Assembly: GCA_941918925.1 (NCBI GenBank) | Contig: OW799236.1 | Location: 73,188,465-73,252,464 of the forward strand | From: Phyto melanocephala | Taxonomy: Eukaryota > Arthropoda > Insecta > Diptera > Rhinophoridae | Direction: 5' to 3' | DNA length: 64,000 bases | Shown: positions 21,385 through 33,249 of the stretch, in pieces | Numbering within the stretch: the first letter of the stretch is position 1 | How the letters are laid out: the number at the start of each line of letters is the position of its first letter | The notes under the pieces: generated by a model | The model's database searches: none | The model's input: only the letters and a program-made list of their open reading frames with translations | Told to the model about the DNA's origin: nothing | Made by a program: the position numbers and the translations under genes

Positions 21385-23949
21385 ACTTTGTAGCACCAAT
21401 AGTAGTAGTACGAAAACCAAACAATAAAATTCGTATTTGCGGTGATTACTCGACAGGATTAAATCAGTGTATGGAACAACATTTTTATCCATTACCGCAT
21501 GCAGATGAGATTTTTGCTAAAACGGCAAACTGTAAGTATTTCAGCAAAATAGATCTTTCTGATGCATACCTTCAGTTGAAGTAGACGAACACTCGCGAAA
21601 ACTTTTAACTATTAACACGCATAAGGGACTTTATTTGTTTAATCGAATACCTCCGCGAGTGACATCTGCACCTGGGGCATTTTAAAAAGCAATGGACACT
21701 ATCATTGCTGATATTAACGGTGTTTTTGCATACTTAGACGATGTTATAGTAGTGTCAACCACTGCCGAGGAAAACATTATTAGGGTCAAGGAGGTTATGA
21801 AACGATTTCAAGAACATGGCCTCACAATTCGTTGGGAGAAATGCGAAATTGTCAAGACATCAATAAAATACCTTGGCCATGTGGTAGATTGCAAGGGCAT
21901 CCATCCGGATCCAACAAAGGTAAAGTGTATCAGAAATATGCCCAGTCCAACTAATGTATCCGAACTACGTTAATTTTTGGGCGCAATAAATTATTATGGG
22001 AAATTTATTCATCGTATGCGAGATATCCGTTATCCCTTAGATAATCTATTGAAAAATTAGGCTAAATGGGAATGGACCAAACAATGAGAGTCTTCTTTCC
22101 AAGAGTTTAAGAAATTACTCCAATCGGATATTTTGCTAACACATTACAATACCAAACTTCCAATTTTTGTCGCGGCAGATGCGTCTATGGTCGGTATAGG
22201 TGCTCAAATATCTCACAAGGCAGTTTATCACGTCTCAAGAGCATTAACACCAGCTGAACAAAAATATAGCCAGATAGAAAAAGAGGCATTAGCTCTGGTA
22301 TATGGTTGCACGAAATTTCATCGAATGATTTACGGCCGTAAATTTACTTTATTGACTGACCATAAACCTTTACTTTCTATTTTTGGTTCCAAGAAAGGCA
22401 TACCGATACACACTGCGAATAGACTACAAAGATGGGCACTGGTATTAATGGCCTATGATTTTAATATTCAATACGTGAATACAAATGACTTCGGAAACGT
22501 CGATATACGTTCTCGTTTAATCGGAAATCAAGTACATGAAGAAGATTTTGTAGTTGCAGCGATACAAACGGAGGATGAGTTGAATTTTATTATGGATGAC
22601 AATTTGAAACATATTCCAACAACACAAAAAATTATACATACGGCAACAATGAAAGATGCCACACTAAGGGAAGTGGTTAAATTTATTCAACAGGGATGGC
22701 CAATTTCGCTGAAAAATATCTCATCAAATGTCGAACCATTTTACAATCGCAAAGATTCGTTAACAATCTTTGATAATTGTATAATGTCAGGAGAAAGAAT
22801 TGTAATTCCGTTAGTTTTTCGTAAACGAATTATTAAACAACTCCACAAGGGTCATCAAGGCATCGAACGCATGAAGGGCCTTGCCAGATCGTACGTTTAC
22901 TGGCCAAAAATTGATGCAGACATTTTTAACTACGTGAAGCAGTGCCAAAATTGTGCACTGGCAGCTAAATGACCAACAAAGTCTTTACTTTGCTCATGGA
23001 CTACTCCCAGCGAGATTCTTGATCGGGTTCACATCGATATTGCCGGTCCAGTTCGGGGAAATTATTATTGTATTATAGTGGACGCATATTCCAAATGGCC
23101 AGAGGTCGCACAAATTTCTACAATTTCATCAAAGGAAATCATAAATCACGTTCATGAATTTGTAAGCCGTTATGGTCAACCAAAATCCATAGTGTCCGAT
23201 AATGGTACACAATTCGTCAGTTCAGCATTTAAAACATTTTGCGAAGAAAAGGGTATACAACATATACGTACACCACCCTATCACCCTCAATCAAATGGCC
23301 AGGCAGAGCGTGTGGACACTATAAAAAGATCTCTTGAGAAATCATATTCGGAAACCTCTTCTGACGACAAGGTTAACTTACTCAACTTTTTGGCGCAATA
23401 CAGAGCAACCCCAAATACAAATACTCCAAACGGAAAAAGTCCGTCCGAATGTTTTATTGGTAGACTTATTCGGACACCGCTGGATTTGAAACACTGATAT
23501 GGAACATGCTTACAATATAAAACATGGATCAAAGGCAAGAAGTTTCAGACCTAAGGACAAGGTATACGTATGTAAAAGTTTACGACCGAAATAAGATGTC
23601 ATGGGTTCCAGGCGAGGTTATTGAGAGAGTTGGTGATGTAGTATACAATATTCTTTTGTCAATTCGTAGACGTAATACTCTTATCAGATCCCATGTAAAT
23701 CAACTACGAGAGCGATCATCTGATAAACTGTCGACTCTAAATTCAACGGAACAAATCGACTATTCAAATCCAATTACTACTACTACAGGATATCAAAACG
23801 AGGCCGAAGAAAACTCTCTAGCCTCTACATCGTCTGACGATGATAATACGGAAGAAGGGCCTGTGCTGTCAATCGATGATACTGATGTTTTACCACCTAG
23901 GAAATCCGTACGATGCCGTCGTCCTCCTAGACGTTATTCTCCATCTTAA
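21385..23949 (+). pseudogene. Ty3/gypsy pol relic: reverse transcriptase, RNase H, integrase
   Basis: Reverse transcriptase starts at APIVVVRKPNNKIRICGDYS (21392) with FSKIDLSDAYLQL and the active-site box FAYLDDVIVVS (21725). RNase H follows from about 22150 (FVAADASMVGIGAQIS, LLTDHKPLLSIFG). The integrase has an H2C2 finger near HKGHQGIERMKG / CQNCALA (22845-22960) and a DDE core (VDAYSKWPEV, SIVSDNGTQFVSS, HPQSNGQAERV). A C-terminal WVPGEVIERVGDVVYN domain ends at 23949. Gag and protease are absent. Lesions include a frameshift near 21579, TAA at 21683 and 21971, stops near 22057 and 22085, TGA at 22970, and a frameshift near 23495. Confidence 0.92.
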
Positions 23950-24045
23950 AAAGGGGAGATGTTGGCAACAGCCATAAAATTAGATACTTTATTAAATCTG
24001 GCAGCTCCGGCAAAATATGATACACACCAGTTCTTGTATATTTCA
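23950..24045 (+). repeat. Gypsy polypurine tract and 5' part of its 3' LTR
   Basis: AAAAAGGGGAGA directly after the pol stop is a polypurine tract. The LTR starts TGTTGGCAACAGCC at 23960. It is interrupted near 24045 by the tandem array and appears to resume near 27060. Confidence 0.7.
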
Positions 24046-25975
24046 ATTCTAACTTCGCAAACGTTGAAAATACAAAAAGTACCATAAAAATTCAAAAAAG
24101 TACCTTTTTGGTCACACATAACATTTTTTGTCTTACCTGGAATCAATAGTCCTTGATTGTACAATCAAAACGTTGAAAATACAAGAGGTACCACAAAAAT
24201 TCAAAAAAGTACCTCTTTGGTCGCCCATAACATTTTTAGTCTTACCTTGTATCAATTGTCACTAATTTCAAAATTCTAGCTTCGCAAACGTTGAAAATAC
24301 AAAAAGTACCATAAAAATTAAAAAAAGTACCTTTTTCGTCGCCCATAACATTTTTTGTCTCACCTAGAATCAATAGTCCTTGATTGTACATGATTGTATA
24401 ATCCTATATATATAAACGTTGAAAATACAAAAAGTACCATACAAATTCAAAAAAGTACCTTTTTGGTCGCCCATAACATTTTTAGTCTCACCTTGTATCA
24501 ATTGTCACTAATTTCAAAATTCTAGCTTCGCAAACGTTGAAAATACCAAAAGTACCATACAAATTCAAAAAAGTACCTTTTTCGTCGCCCATAAAATTTT
24601 TTGTCTCACCTAGAATCAATAGTCCTTGATTGTATAATCCTATATTTATAAACGTTGAAAATACAAAAAGTACCATACAAATTCAAAAAAATACCTTTTT
24701 GGTCGCCCATAACATTTTTAGTCTCACCTTGTATCGATTGTCACTAATTTTAAAATTCTAGCTTCGCAAACGTTGAAAATACAAAAAGTACCATACAAAT
24801 TCAAAAAAGTACCTTTTTCGTCGCCCATAAAATTTTTTGTCTCACCTAGAATCAATAGTCCTTGATTGTATAATCCTATATATATTAACGTTGAAAATAC
24901 AAAAAGTACCATACAAATTCAAAAAAGTACCTTTTTGGTCGCCCATAACATTTTTAGTCTCACCTTGTATCGATTGTCACTAATTTTAAAATTCTAGCTT
25001 CGCAAACGTAGAATATATAAAAAGTACCATAAAAATTCAAAAAAGTACCTTTTTCGTCGCCCATAAAATTTTTTGTCTCACCTAGAATCAATAGTCCTTG
25101 ATTGTATAATGCTATCTTTATAAACGTAGAAAATACAAAAAATACCATAAAAATTCAAAAAAGTACCTTTTTGGTCGCCTATAACATTTTTAGTCTCACC
25201 TTGTATCAATTGTCACTAATTTCAAAATTCTAGCTTCGCAAACGTTGAAAATACAAAAAGTACCTTTTTGGTCGCCCATAACATTTTCAGTCTCACCTGG
25301 AATCAAGAGTCCTTGATTGTACAATCCTACCTTCATAAACGTAGCAAATACAAAAAGTACCATACAAATTCAAAAAATTACCTTTTTGGTCGACCATAAT
25401 ATTTTCAGTCTCACCTTGTATCAATAGCCACTAATTTTAAAATTCTAGCTTCGCAAACGTTGAAAATACAAAATGTACCATAAAAATTCAAAAAAGTACC
25501 TTTTTGTTCGCCCATAACATTTTTAGTCTCACCTAGAATCAATAGTCCTTGACTGTACAATCCTACCTTCATAAACGTAGAAAATACCAAAAGTACCACA
25601 AAAATTCAAAAAAGTACCTTTTTGGTCGCCCATAACATTTTTAGTCTCACCTGGAATCAATAGTCCTTGATTGTACAATCCTACCTTCATAAACGTAGAA
25701 AATACCAAAAGTACCACAAAAATTCAAAAAAGTACCTTTTTGGTTGACCATAACATTTTCGGTCTCACCTTGTATCAATAGCCACTTATTTTAAAATTCT
25801 AGCTTCGCAAACGTAGAATATATAAAAAGTACCATAAAAATTCAAAAAAGTACCTTTTTGGTCACCCATAACATTTTTAGTGTTACCTGGAATCAATAGT
25901 CCTTTATTTTATAATTCTACCTTTATAAACGTAGAAAATACAAAAAGTACCATAGAAAAGCGAAAAAGAACATTT
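24046..25975. repeat. Tandem array of about 118-bp monomers in 236-bp dimers
   Basis: About 17 monomers. Each has a common half (CGTTGAAAATACAAAAAGTA, AAAAAAGTACCTTTTTGGTC, GCCCATAACATTTT). Alternate halves read CTTGTATCAATTGTCACTAA-TTCTAGCTTCGCAAA (type 1) or AGAATCAATAGTCCTTGATT-ATAAT (type 2). Type 1 landmarks fall at about 24047, 24283, 24525, 24762, 24998 and 25235, roughly 236-242 bp apart, so the unit is a higher-order dimer. The right part drifts to type 2 monomers in a row. Sixty-two-residue open frames on the minus strand simply repeat with the array. Confidence 0.92.
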
Positions 25976-26889
25976 TTGGTCCAAGTTCCAAATTCCAAGT
26001 TTAAAATGTTCAAATATCTATGTAACAAAATATTTTAATAGACATGATTTAAAGTCAGTAAATCTTCTCTTTTTTGCATAAAAGTAATTATGTTCTACAA
26101 AGTACCAAACCCTTAGATTTTTCCCTTTTCTACCCTGCTATGAATGTGTTTCAATTTTTACTAAATTACATAATTTTTTATGTTTAGTGAAATCCCAATT
26201 AAAAATTTTGTGAAAATTGGCCGTCTAATTAGGAATTACTTACATTTTCCGGAATTTTCCCCTTTTTGGTACCTTTTTTGTCCCCCGAAAAGTTTCCAAA
26301 AATTTCACCTAAATAGTTGTCCATATTCTATTAGGAAATAATAATTGTCAAATTTTGTCCCATTGAATAATATAAGAAAAGTTTCTTTTAAAAAAAGTAC
26401 CAAAAAAAGGGACAATCTTTACCCCTTATACATGCGAATTTGAAAAAAGTGCCGAGTTCCTATTAATATTTTTTCGCGGATTACTTAAAACGGTTTAAAT
26501 TTTTTTCCTAGCTTTATGCGTTTGGAAGTTACATAGGGTACCAAAAAAGTACCAAATTATTGTTTTTACCCGTTTTTTCCCCTTAGGGGTTGAAAATTCC
26601 AAAAAAGGCTAGACACCTGTCAGCTTATTTTTTGTGTAAATTAAAATACTTTTTCAATTTAATTTGTATCATTTTTAGTTTAGCAGATATAAGATTACCG
26701 ATTTTACCCGTTTTTACCCCCTTAAAGTACGAATTTTCAAAAATCCCTTTTTAGTGGATCTATACATTGAAAAAGGAACCGATTGTCTAAATTTCATGTC
26801 TCTAGCTCTTTGCGTTTGGGCTGTGCGATGATGAATCAGTCAGTCAGTCAGTCACGTTACTCTTTTATATATATAGATAAAATAAAATA
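25976..26889. repeat. Degenerate extension of the array with GTACC words and a CAGT tract
   Basis: Keeps array vocabulary (GTACCAAAAAAGTACC, TTTTGGTACC) without clear periodicity. It ends in (TCAG)4-5 at about 26838 followed by TTTTATATATATAGAT. No coding sequence. It leads straight into a Helentron family A end. Confidence 0.6.
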
Positions 26890-27059
26890 ATTTTTTTTTG
26901 GCTCAGCTGGGATTCGATGCCACATTTATTCTAACCAGTATATACATATGTACGTATTTTATATGAGATGAATAGTGATGCAAACAATTGTTATTGCATG
27001 ACTTCACGTTGTGAAGGGTATATAAGATTCGGCACGGCCGAATATAGCGCTCTTAATTG
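26890..27059 (-). mobile_element. Helentron/DINE-1-like family A end fragment
   Basis: GGCTCAGCTGGGATTCGATG fused to the GTTATTGCATGACTTCACG block and the terminal hairpin TTCGGCACGGCCGAA, ending CTCTTAATTG. It lies between the satellite array and the second half of the gypsy LTR. Confidence 0.8.
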
Positions 27060-27163
27060 TTTAGTGTTAGTTTGTTTCTTACCGTGACTGAATAAACGTT
27101 AACTTATATTGGTAATAACAAATTAGTTGTTTGACTTATGATGACTTACCCAGGATTGTAACA
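27060..27163 (+). repeat. Probable 3' remainder of the gypsy LTR
   Basis: TTAGTGTTAGTTTGTTTC, then CTGAATAAACG (poly(A) signal AATAAA), ending CCCAGGATTGTAACA, a TG...CA-type LTR end. Joined to 23960-24045 it would give an LTR of about 190 bp. No 5' LTR is in the window to confirm it. Confidence 0.5.
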
Positions 27164-27624
27164 AATTTTAATAATTTTAATATTATTTATATGTATTTAT
27201 TATAAAATATGATACGAAATTCGTTGTTTATTAAACACCGGTGTAATACTTTTTTTTTAGAACTCTCTGAGTAAATTAATTAAAAAATAATAAAAAAATA
27301 AAATAATTTAAATTTATAAAAAAAAAAAATTTATTTTAAGATATATTTATTAGTTTTAGCAGAAATATTTGTTGTTTATTGTTTTTCTTATTACTTTTTG
27401 TTAGATATTTTAAGTCCCTCAAGAAAAAATTATATGGTTTTTGTTTGTTTTTCTTTATTTATATTCCAAAAAAACACAAACAGAATATCGTTTATTTCTG
27501 CGGGAAAATAAAAATCAGATAATAGCATTATGTTTATTAACTTATAAATAACTATTTAGTGGTTGATTAAAACCTTTCAAAATTGATTTGTCTCGTTATA
27601 CAGTTTAAAATATTAGCTAACCTA
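27164..27624. other. AT-rich spacer
   Basis: Nothing identifiable; no gene supported. Confidence 0.35.
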
Positions 27625-28862
27625 CCGTTGCCACATGCAAGTGCAAGTGAAAAAAAACCAATACACTAACACTTTTTTACTAACACAACTACACTTTGGC
27701 AACCTGCGACTCAGCTTGCGAAGAAATTTTTAAGCAAGTAAAATTTTTACAGTTACGGCAAGTAAAGTGACAAGCCGAAAACAGTGTTGTCTAATACTGA
27801 GTTTTTTGTTAACTCAATAATATATCATACAATTGTGGTAAATAATTCAGCTAATTTTTTTAATAAATATGTATATATGTATATGAAGAATATTAAGAAA
27901 AAACTATAAATATTCATTTAAAATGTAAGTTTTAATATAAATATCAAAATTTAATAAAAAAAATTATATTAAAAAGTTACATGTCTAAAGGTAACGTTCA
28001 ATAGTGGCAATTGACAACACTTAATTACTAATTGAAGCAGCGCCATTTGTGTTAAATTTGTTTGAAGTTTATTTGTTGACGACATTTTAAAAATGAACTT
28101 GCACTGTGCTGTGCAAGGTACATTTATAGCAGGTAACCGCGAGATTACAACAATTGAACAATAAAACAAACAACAGGCCTTTTTATTGTTGTAATGTGAT
28201 AAGAACTGTCAAACTGCAAAGGGGTTGATAAAAGACAAATGAAAAACAAACAAGAAAAAACGCCATTAAACGAAAATAGATTCATTTTGTTTATCATTTA
28301 ATAAACTTACTTTTAAAGTTTGTAAGAAAAATTTGTGATGTGTGTTAATTTTGTAACAAAATTTGTTTTGTATTTAATATTTATATGAACATCAAAAAAA
28401 AAAAAAAACACCTTGTGGAACAAAGAAAAAAGTTCCATTTCCATTTTTTTTGTTTTTTTTTTTCGGCATACACTACACTTTCTCATTTTTTTTTCTTTAA
28501 ATTAGTCTTTTTTTCTAATTATATATTTAAGTCTATCCAAAATTGTTATTTATTATAAATCACTTTGATTTTTTTTTTAAATTTATCACTTTTTACTTTG
28601 ATTAAAAAAACTTGTTTACTTTTAAGCTAGAAATTTAACACGTGTTGAATAAAACATAAACAATATTTGACAGTTCGTATCACAAAATAAGCAAATAAAA
28701 AAATAATCAGCTGGCTTTCCGAGATTACCTGCTATAATTGTACCATGATGGTGTGTAGCCACTCAAGAAATTGCTGTGTTTTTTTTTGGCATTTCTCCTG
28801 ATTTTCGTTAGTAATACGTATACACTACTTGCAAGTAAATACTTGCCTGTGGCAACGTAGGG
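27625..28862. mobile_element. Non-autonomous TIR element, copy 2, carrying a nested MITE
   Basis: Near-identical to 12702-13294 from CCGTTGCCACATGCAAGT to TTGCCTGTGGCAACG, apart from a 634-bp insertion at 28114-28747. Because copy 1 lacks the insertion, it supplies the empty site. Confidence 0.8.
28114..28747. mobile_element. Nested MITE, TIR CAWGGTACAWTTATAGCAGG
   Basis: Inverted ends match at 21 of 23 positions (CAAGGTACATTTATAGCAGG and the complement of the right end). Flanks GTGCTGTG and ATGGTGTG agree at 6 of 8, compatible with a decayed 8-bp duplication. The interior is AT-rich and non-coding. Confidence 0.75.
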
Positions 28863-28966
28863 TAAGAATGTATAACACGGCATAATACTTTAATATTTGT
28901 GTTCTGTTTGCTGGGTATCAAGTATTTTACAGAAATAATGACACTCTCTTTGTTGTGTTCCTATCC

Positions 28967-29618
28967 AGCGTATTCAACTTTAGCTTTAGCAATATTATTA
29001 GTGCTTTTTTAAAATTTTTGTCGCGCAAAAAATTTGAGTCAGTTCTCGATGTGATTTCTCAAATTCTTTAGTGCATTCTTTTTCTTATCGAAGTAAAAAT
29101 ACTAAATTCAAATAAAGAACAATTTTTGCAAGGTAAATTTCTTACGAAACAACGCAAAAAAAATGATAAGAATTAATAATAGACAATGCTTTTGTTATAA
29201 AGATCCTTAGCTTACATTTAAAAAACTGTATGAGTAGATTATATATTTTATATTATTATTAGTTATAATTTAAATATATATGTTTCTGATATCTTTTATG
29301 GTTAAACAAACATAACTTTTCATAAAAGTAAAGAAACGAATATTGATATGCATAAAACCAAAAGCTGTAATTTTTTTTAAAGTAGCGATTATATGACCAG
29401 CTGTGAAGTTAAAGTTACTACTTTAACTTAAAATTTATTATTATTAATGATATTATATGGAAACTTATTTTAGGCCTAAAGGTTCTAATAACGAAATTTA
29501 TAATTTTATAAAATAAATAAAATCGAAAATTCAAAATTTTAAACTTTACGCATTTTCTTAAAAATCAAACGTTTTTTCCTGTTTAATGTTTTTTAAATCT
29601 TAAAGTTGACAACACTTG
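28967..29618. mobile_element. Diverged relative of the hAT-type element at 6.3 kb
   Basis: Left CAGCGTATTCAACTTTAG and right TAAAGTTGACAACACTTG are degraded versions of the CAGCGTTGTCAACT termini. The interior has the same TTAGTGCTTTTTTAA-type vocabulary. No target duplication is recognisable. Confidence 0.5.
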
Positions 29619-31324
29619 TGATGTAATAAAACCTCTCACTTCACGATGAGAAGATTTTTATAAATAAAAAGCAGGGATGGAAAGGTTAATATCTAACTTT
29701 GAATACAATTTATGGTAATAATTATTCATACTCTCAAATCTCATTCGATTTCAAAATAAAGCTTGAAAATTTTTTTCAATGAATGTTCCATTATGTGGTC
29801 CAAAACAGAAAAACATTTAGTTTTTTCTGGCATTAATTTATTTGGGTCAGCTAGGCTGTCATCACTACCTGTATAAGAGCACCCTTCTTAATGTTGGATT
29901 TTCCTTGGAAATTTGTGTTTTTTTTTCAAAAATTAAGGTCAAGATTCTTATAGATTTTTTCCTAACAAAAAGCAATGTAAATACATACGTAATTATATAA
30001 ATAGTGAATCAAAATAAAAAATACATTGTAAATATCTATTGCCAGTATCAATTCAACTAAATTTTCACTTTTATTTTCTTTAATCTTTACTTATCTTTTT
30101 CTGCTTTTATATCAAAATAATTTCTTTTAAGGTGATAAGCCATACATATTTCAGCTATTTCAGTTGCGTTTCTTAATACTAAAAATAAATAATTTTTTTT
30201 TAAAAAAAAAATATTTTATTATTATGTGTTAGCTCATTGCTTGTTTAAATTAAAAACGATATAAATTATATTGTTATATATATTTACTATAAAAATAGTT
30301 CCAACCCTGACCAATTTTCTTTTTGTTTGATAAAAAATGAAAGAACAGAATAAAGCACTTTTACTTGTTTTTTGTTCAAAAGTACTTATAAGTATGTCGC
30401 AATACTTATAAGTAATTTGTTTTCGCACATGTATATCCGAATAATACGTATGTATAGAGAGTATTTTTGAAAATAAGTAATAAATATACTCGTAACCGTA
30501 GCAATTCATGCATGTACGAGTAGCTATTTTCTGTGATAAATGCATGGTTATACTTACTTATAACCGAAAAAGATAAGTAAATATTCGAGTTATTTTTTTT
30601 TTCGGATAACCGAAGTCAGACTCTGGTGTGGTTCACATTAAACATCGGCCCTTAAAATTTAACATAAATATATATGTATAGGTTTTATACGTCACATAGA
30701 ACACAATAATTTACGAATGATGTACATCAATAAATATTTTCAAGACAGAAATAAAATTTTTCTTAATTTTTATTTGTAATTTTCTAAATAAGATCGAGCA
30801 AGTAAAAAAGATTAATCGATTATTGAATTTTTATTTTGTTGAACTTTTCTGTTTAAACTAATTTTTAAATTTTTTAATCAGGCTTGAGTTCATATTAACA
30901 TTTTTTATTTTTACAAAGAATTTTTAATTGTGATAAATGAAAGAATAATTCCGAAAAATTATATTTTTACCGACACTAGCCGAGTGAAATGCATTTTCGA
31001 AACCAGCTACGATTTCATCATCAGCACTCTCTTTTTTAACCAAACAGCAACCCTTTTACTTTTGTTTGTTATTATCTTTCATTTATATTACATTTTTAAT
31101 CGATTATACGTAAAAAATCACACAATCTATACGATGATAAATAATCTATACGATAATAAGAACGGATTTTGGTAGATTTTTCAGAGAATTAAAAAATTTA
31201 TATATTGGACAAAACTGTATTTGCAATTAAGATGTACGTATAAACAGTGTAAATGTCTTAATGTGCCTTGGTGCCTGCGTTGTTCAGTACGATCAGCTGT
31301 TATTAGCTATTGTTTTTATACTTA
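29619..31324. other. Unassigned AT-rich region upstream of WDR83
   Basis: Only a mariner-end scrap (CATCGGCCCTTAAAATTTAA at about 30643) and palindromic AACCGAA words near 30560-30620 stand out. No gene supported. Confidence 0.4.
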
Positions 31325-31985
31325 CCCAGCAAAAAATTGTAGTAGTGCAAAATGAATTTCCATTTTCAAGACTTCTAAATCTACTCAGCAAAAACACCAT
31401 GACAAAAAAGTGATTTTGCAGGAGTTCTAACTGTGACGAAGTGATTAAATTAACGTAAAAAAACTTATGATTTTAATGTTAGCGTGTCATTGGAAATCAT
31501 GTGTTAACATGAATTTATTAATGAACTGAATATTTGGTAAAAAGCATCTGATGTTTTGTGAGTTAATTTTGTTTGTTTACATGAATTGTTTAAGATATTT
31601 AGCGTGATGTATTCAATTTTAAGCACGTATATATGAATGAACTCCACTCCATTCTAATAAGTGCATAGATCTCATGCATATTTGGTTAAAAGCAACCGAT
31701 GTTTCACGAATTGAAGATGTTTGTTTACATGAATTGTTTAAGATATATTGCATGATCTTGCATTAATTTAAAGCACATCATTTATGGCAAATTATTTCAT
31801 ATTTAGGGAATTTGAATTTTGAAGGCTTTTTAATCATTTATTCTAAATGACTCCCTAAATGCGAAATAATTTGTTTGTGAAATCCAATAACACGATAATG
31901 TTGAAATCACTAGTGTCATCACCTAAATTAAATATTCATTACAAGTGGACCTGCGATATCACTTCTTTGTCATAGTTTTCACTTA
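31325..31985. mobile_element. Composite of inverted copies of the CCCAGCA family
   Basis: A 50-bp left end (CCCAGCAAAAAATTGTAGTA) is followed at 31378 by the opposite end of the family in reverse orientation (CTCAGCAAAAAC, CATGACAAAAAAGTGATTTT). After about 31830 the sequence turns back (CTCCCTAAATGCGAAATAAT) and runs forward to TTCTTTGTCATAGTTTTCAC. Single copies at 58737-59138, 34652-34846 and 36330-36560 provide the reference. It ends about 58 bp before the WDR83 start codon. Confidence 0.65.
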
Positions 31986-32042
31986 AATAAAAACTAAACA
32001 AATAATTTTCCTAAAAGATAAAAGGTTTATAAATTGATTATA

Positions 32043-33086
32043 ATGACTTTCCAAGAATTTAAGTGTCAACGTGTAATAGATTGCAAACAGGGGGCCGTAA
32101 GAGCTGTGCGCTATAATGGTAACATTTAACTCATTTTTTGTGCAAAAAGAAAAAAAAAATTTTTTTTTTAGTTGATGGTTCTTATTGTTTAACCTGTGGT
32201 TCGGATAAAAAACTTAAATTATGGAATCACAAAACTGGTCTCCTTCTAAAAACCTATGGTGGCCACGCCGATGAAGTCACTGATGCTGCCGGTAGTTGTG
32301 AAAGTAGTAATATTGTTACTGCCAGCTTAGACAAAAGTATAATTTATTGGGATGTTAGTACAGGAGCGCCAATTCGGCGTTTACGTGGACATGCAGGTGG
32401 TGTGAAATGTGTATGCTTCAATGAAGACTCTTCAATTACCATATCGGGTGGTCGTGATAATGCGGTCTTTTGCTGGGACATACGTACAAGACGTCTGGAA
32501 CCTGTACAAATGATGAGAGAAGCCAAAGATTGTATAACATCCGTGTTAAGTAATGAAAACAAAATTATCACGGCCTCATTAGATGGCTGCGTGCGTTATT
32601 ATGACATACGTATGGGAGAATTAACGTGTGATAAATTAGGTGTGCCAATTACCTTTCTTAAGATGACACGAGACGAACAATGCTTGGTGGTAGCCTGTCA
32701 GGATGATGTTGTACGGTTATTCGATTGTGATTCAGGTAGCATATTATCTGAATATAAGGGTTGTAATGCGGACGATTATCACATTGAATGTGGCATTATG
32801 TCCAATGATGCTCACATTTTATCTGGCAGCAGTAAAGGTGATGCTATTGTTTGGGATTTGTTGGAGGGAAAAATATTACAAAATATTGAAATTAGTAAGT
32901 ATAGTTTTTACATACATTATGTGTACATACTTACATACATATCTACATCATAAACAAAATGTTTTTATTTTTTCAGGTAAAACTGGTGGTGTGGTTCATT
33001 CCTTAGCTACACATCCAAAATTGAATGAAATTTTATTTGCTCGAAGAAGAGATGTTTATGTATACTTAACTGAAATTGAAAATTAA
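32043..33086 (+). CDS. WDR83: WD repeat protein WDR83/MORG1 ortholog (three exons)
   Basis: Exons 32043-32118, 32172-32894 and 32977-33086 give 302 residues, close to the ~315 of the vertebrate protein. Introns of 53 and 82 bp are GT-AG (GTAACA...TTTTAG and GTAAGT...TTTCAG) in phase 1. The N-terminus GAVRAVRYNVDGSYCLTCGS and LKLWNHKTG match the WDR83 family very closely. Blade-closing W/F/Y-D pairs are visible: IIYWDVSTG, VFCWDIR, VRYYDIR, VRLFDCD and AIVWDLLEG, as expected of a seven-bladed propeller. In animals WDR83/MORG1 is a scaffold in ERK signalling and a component of catalytic spliceosomes. No lesion is seen, so the gene looks functional. Its flanks are mobile elements on both sides. 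Confidence 0.95.
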
Positions 33087-33170
33087 ATAATGGATAAAAC
33101 TAATATTAAGAAAAAAGTTATAGCTCGTAATGCAAGAGAAGGTCAAAAAAGCCTTATTCTTCCAACATCG

Positions 33171-33176
33171 AATAAA
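33171..33176 (+). terminator. Candidate poly(A) signal of WDR83 inside repeat sequence
   Basis: AATAAA lies 85 bp after the WDR83 stop codon, within the ACATCGAATAAAATTG segment of family B (same word at about 18045 and, on the other strand, near 49705). No earlier AATAAA follows the stop. Confidence 0.45.
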
Positions 33177-33249
33177 ATTGAATAGTGTCCAAAGGCATTA
33201 ATGTAGAGTCATGAAATGTGAAAATGAAATTAAATGTATATTTCCTGCA

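Noticed and set aside
24488..25717. Family of five similar 62-residue minus-strand ORFs
   Set aside because: They repeat with the satellite monomer and have no independent coding evidence.
24046..25975. CRISPR-like look of regularly spaced repeats
   Set aside because: Both halves of each ~118-bp unit are repeated, there are no unique spacers, and the context is a fly genome; it is a satellite array.
30234..30545. 103-residue minus-strand ORF
   Set aside because: Composition follows local AT richness and no motif is recognisable.
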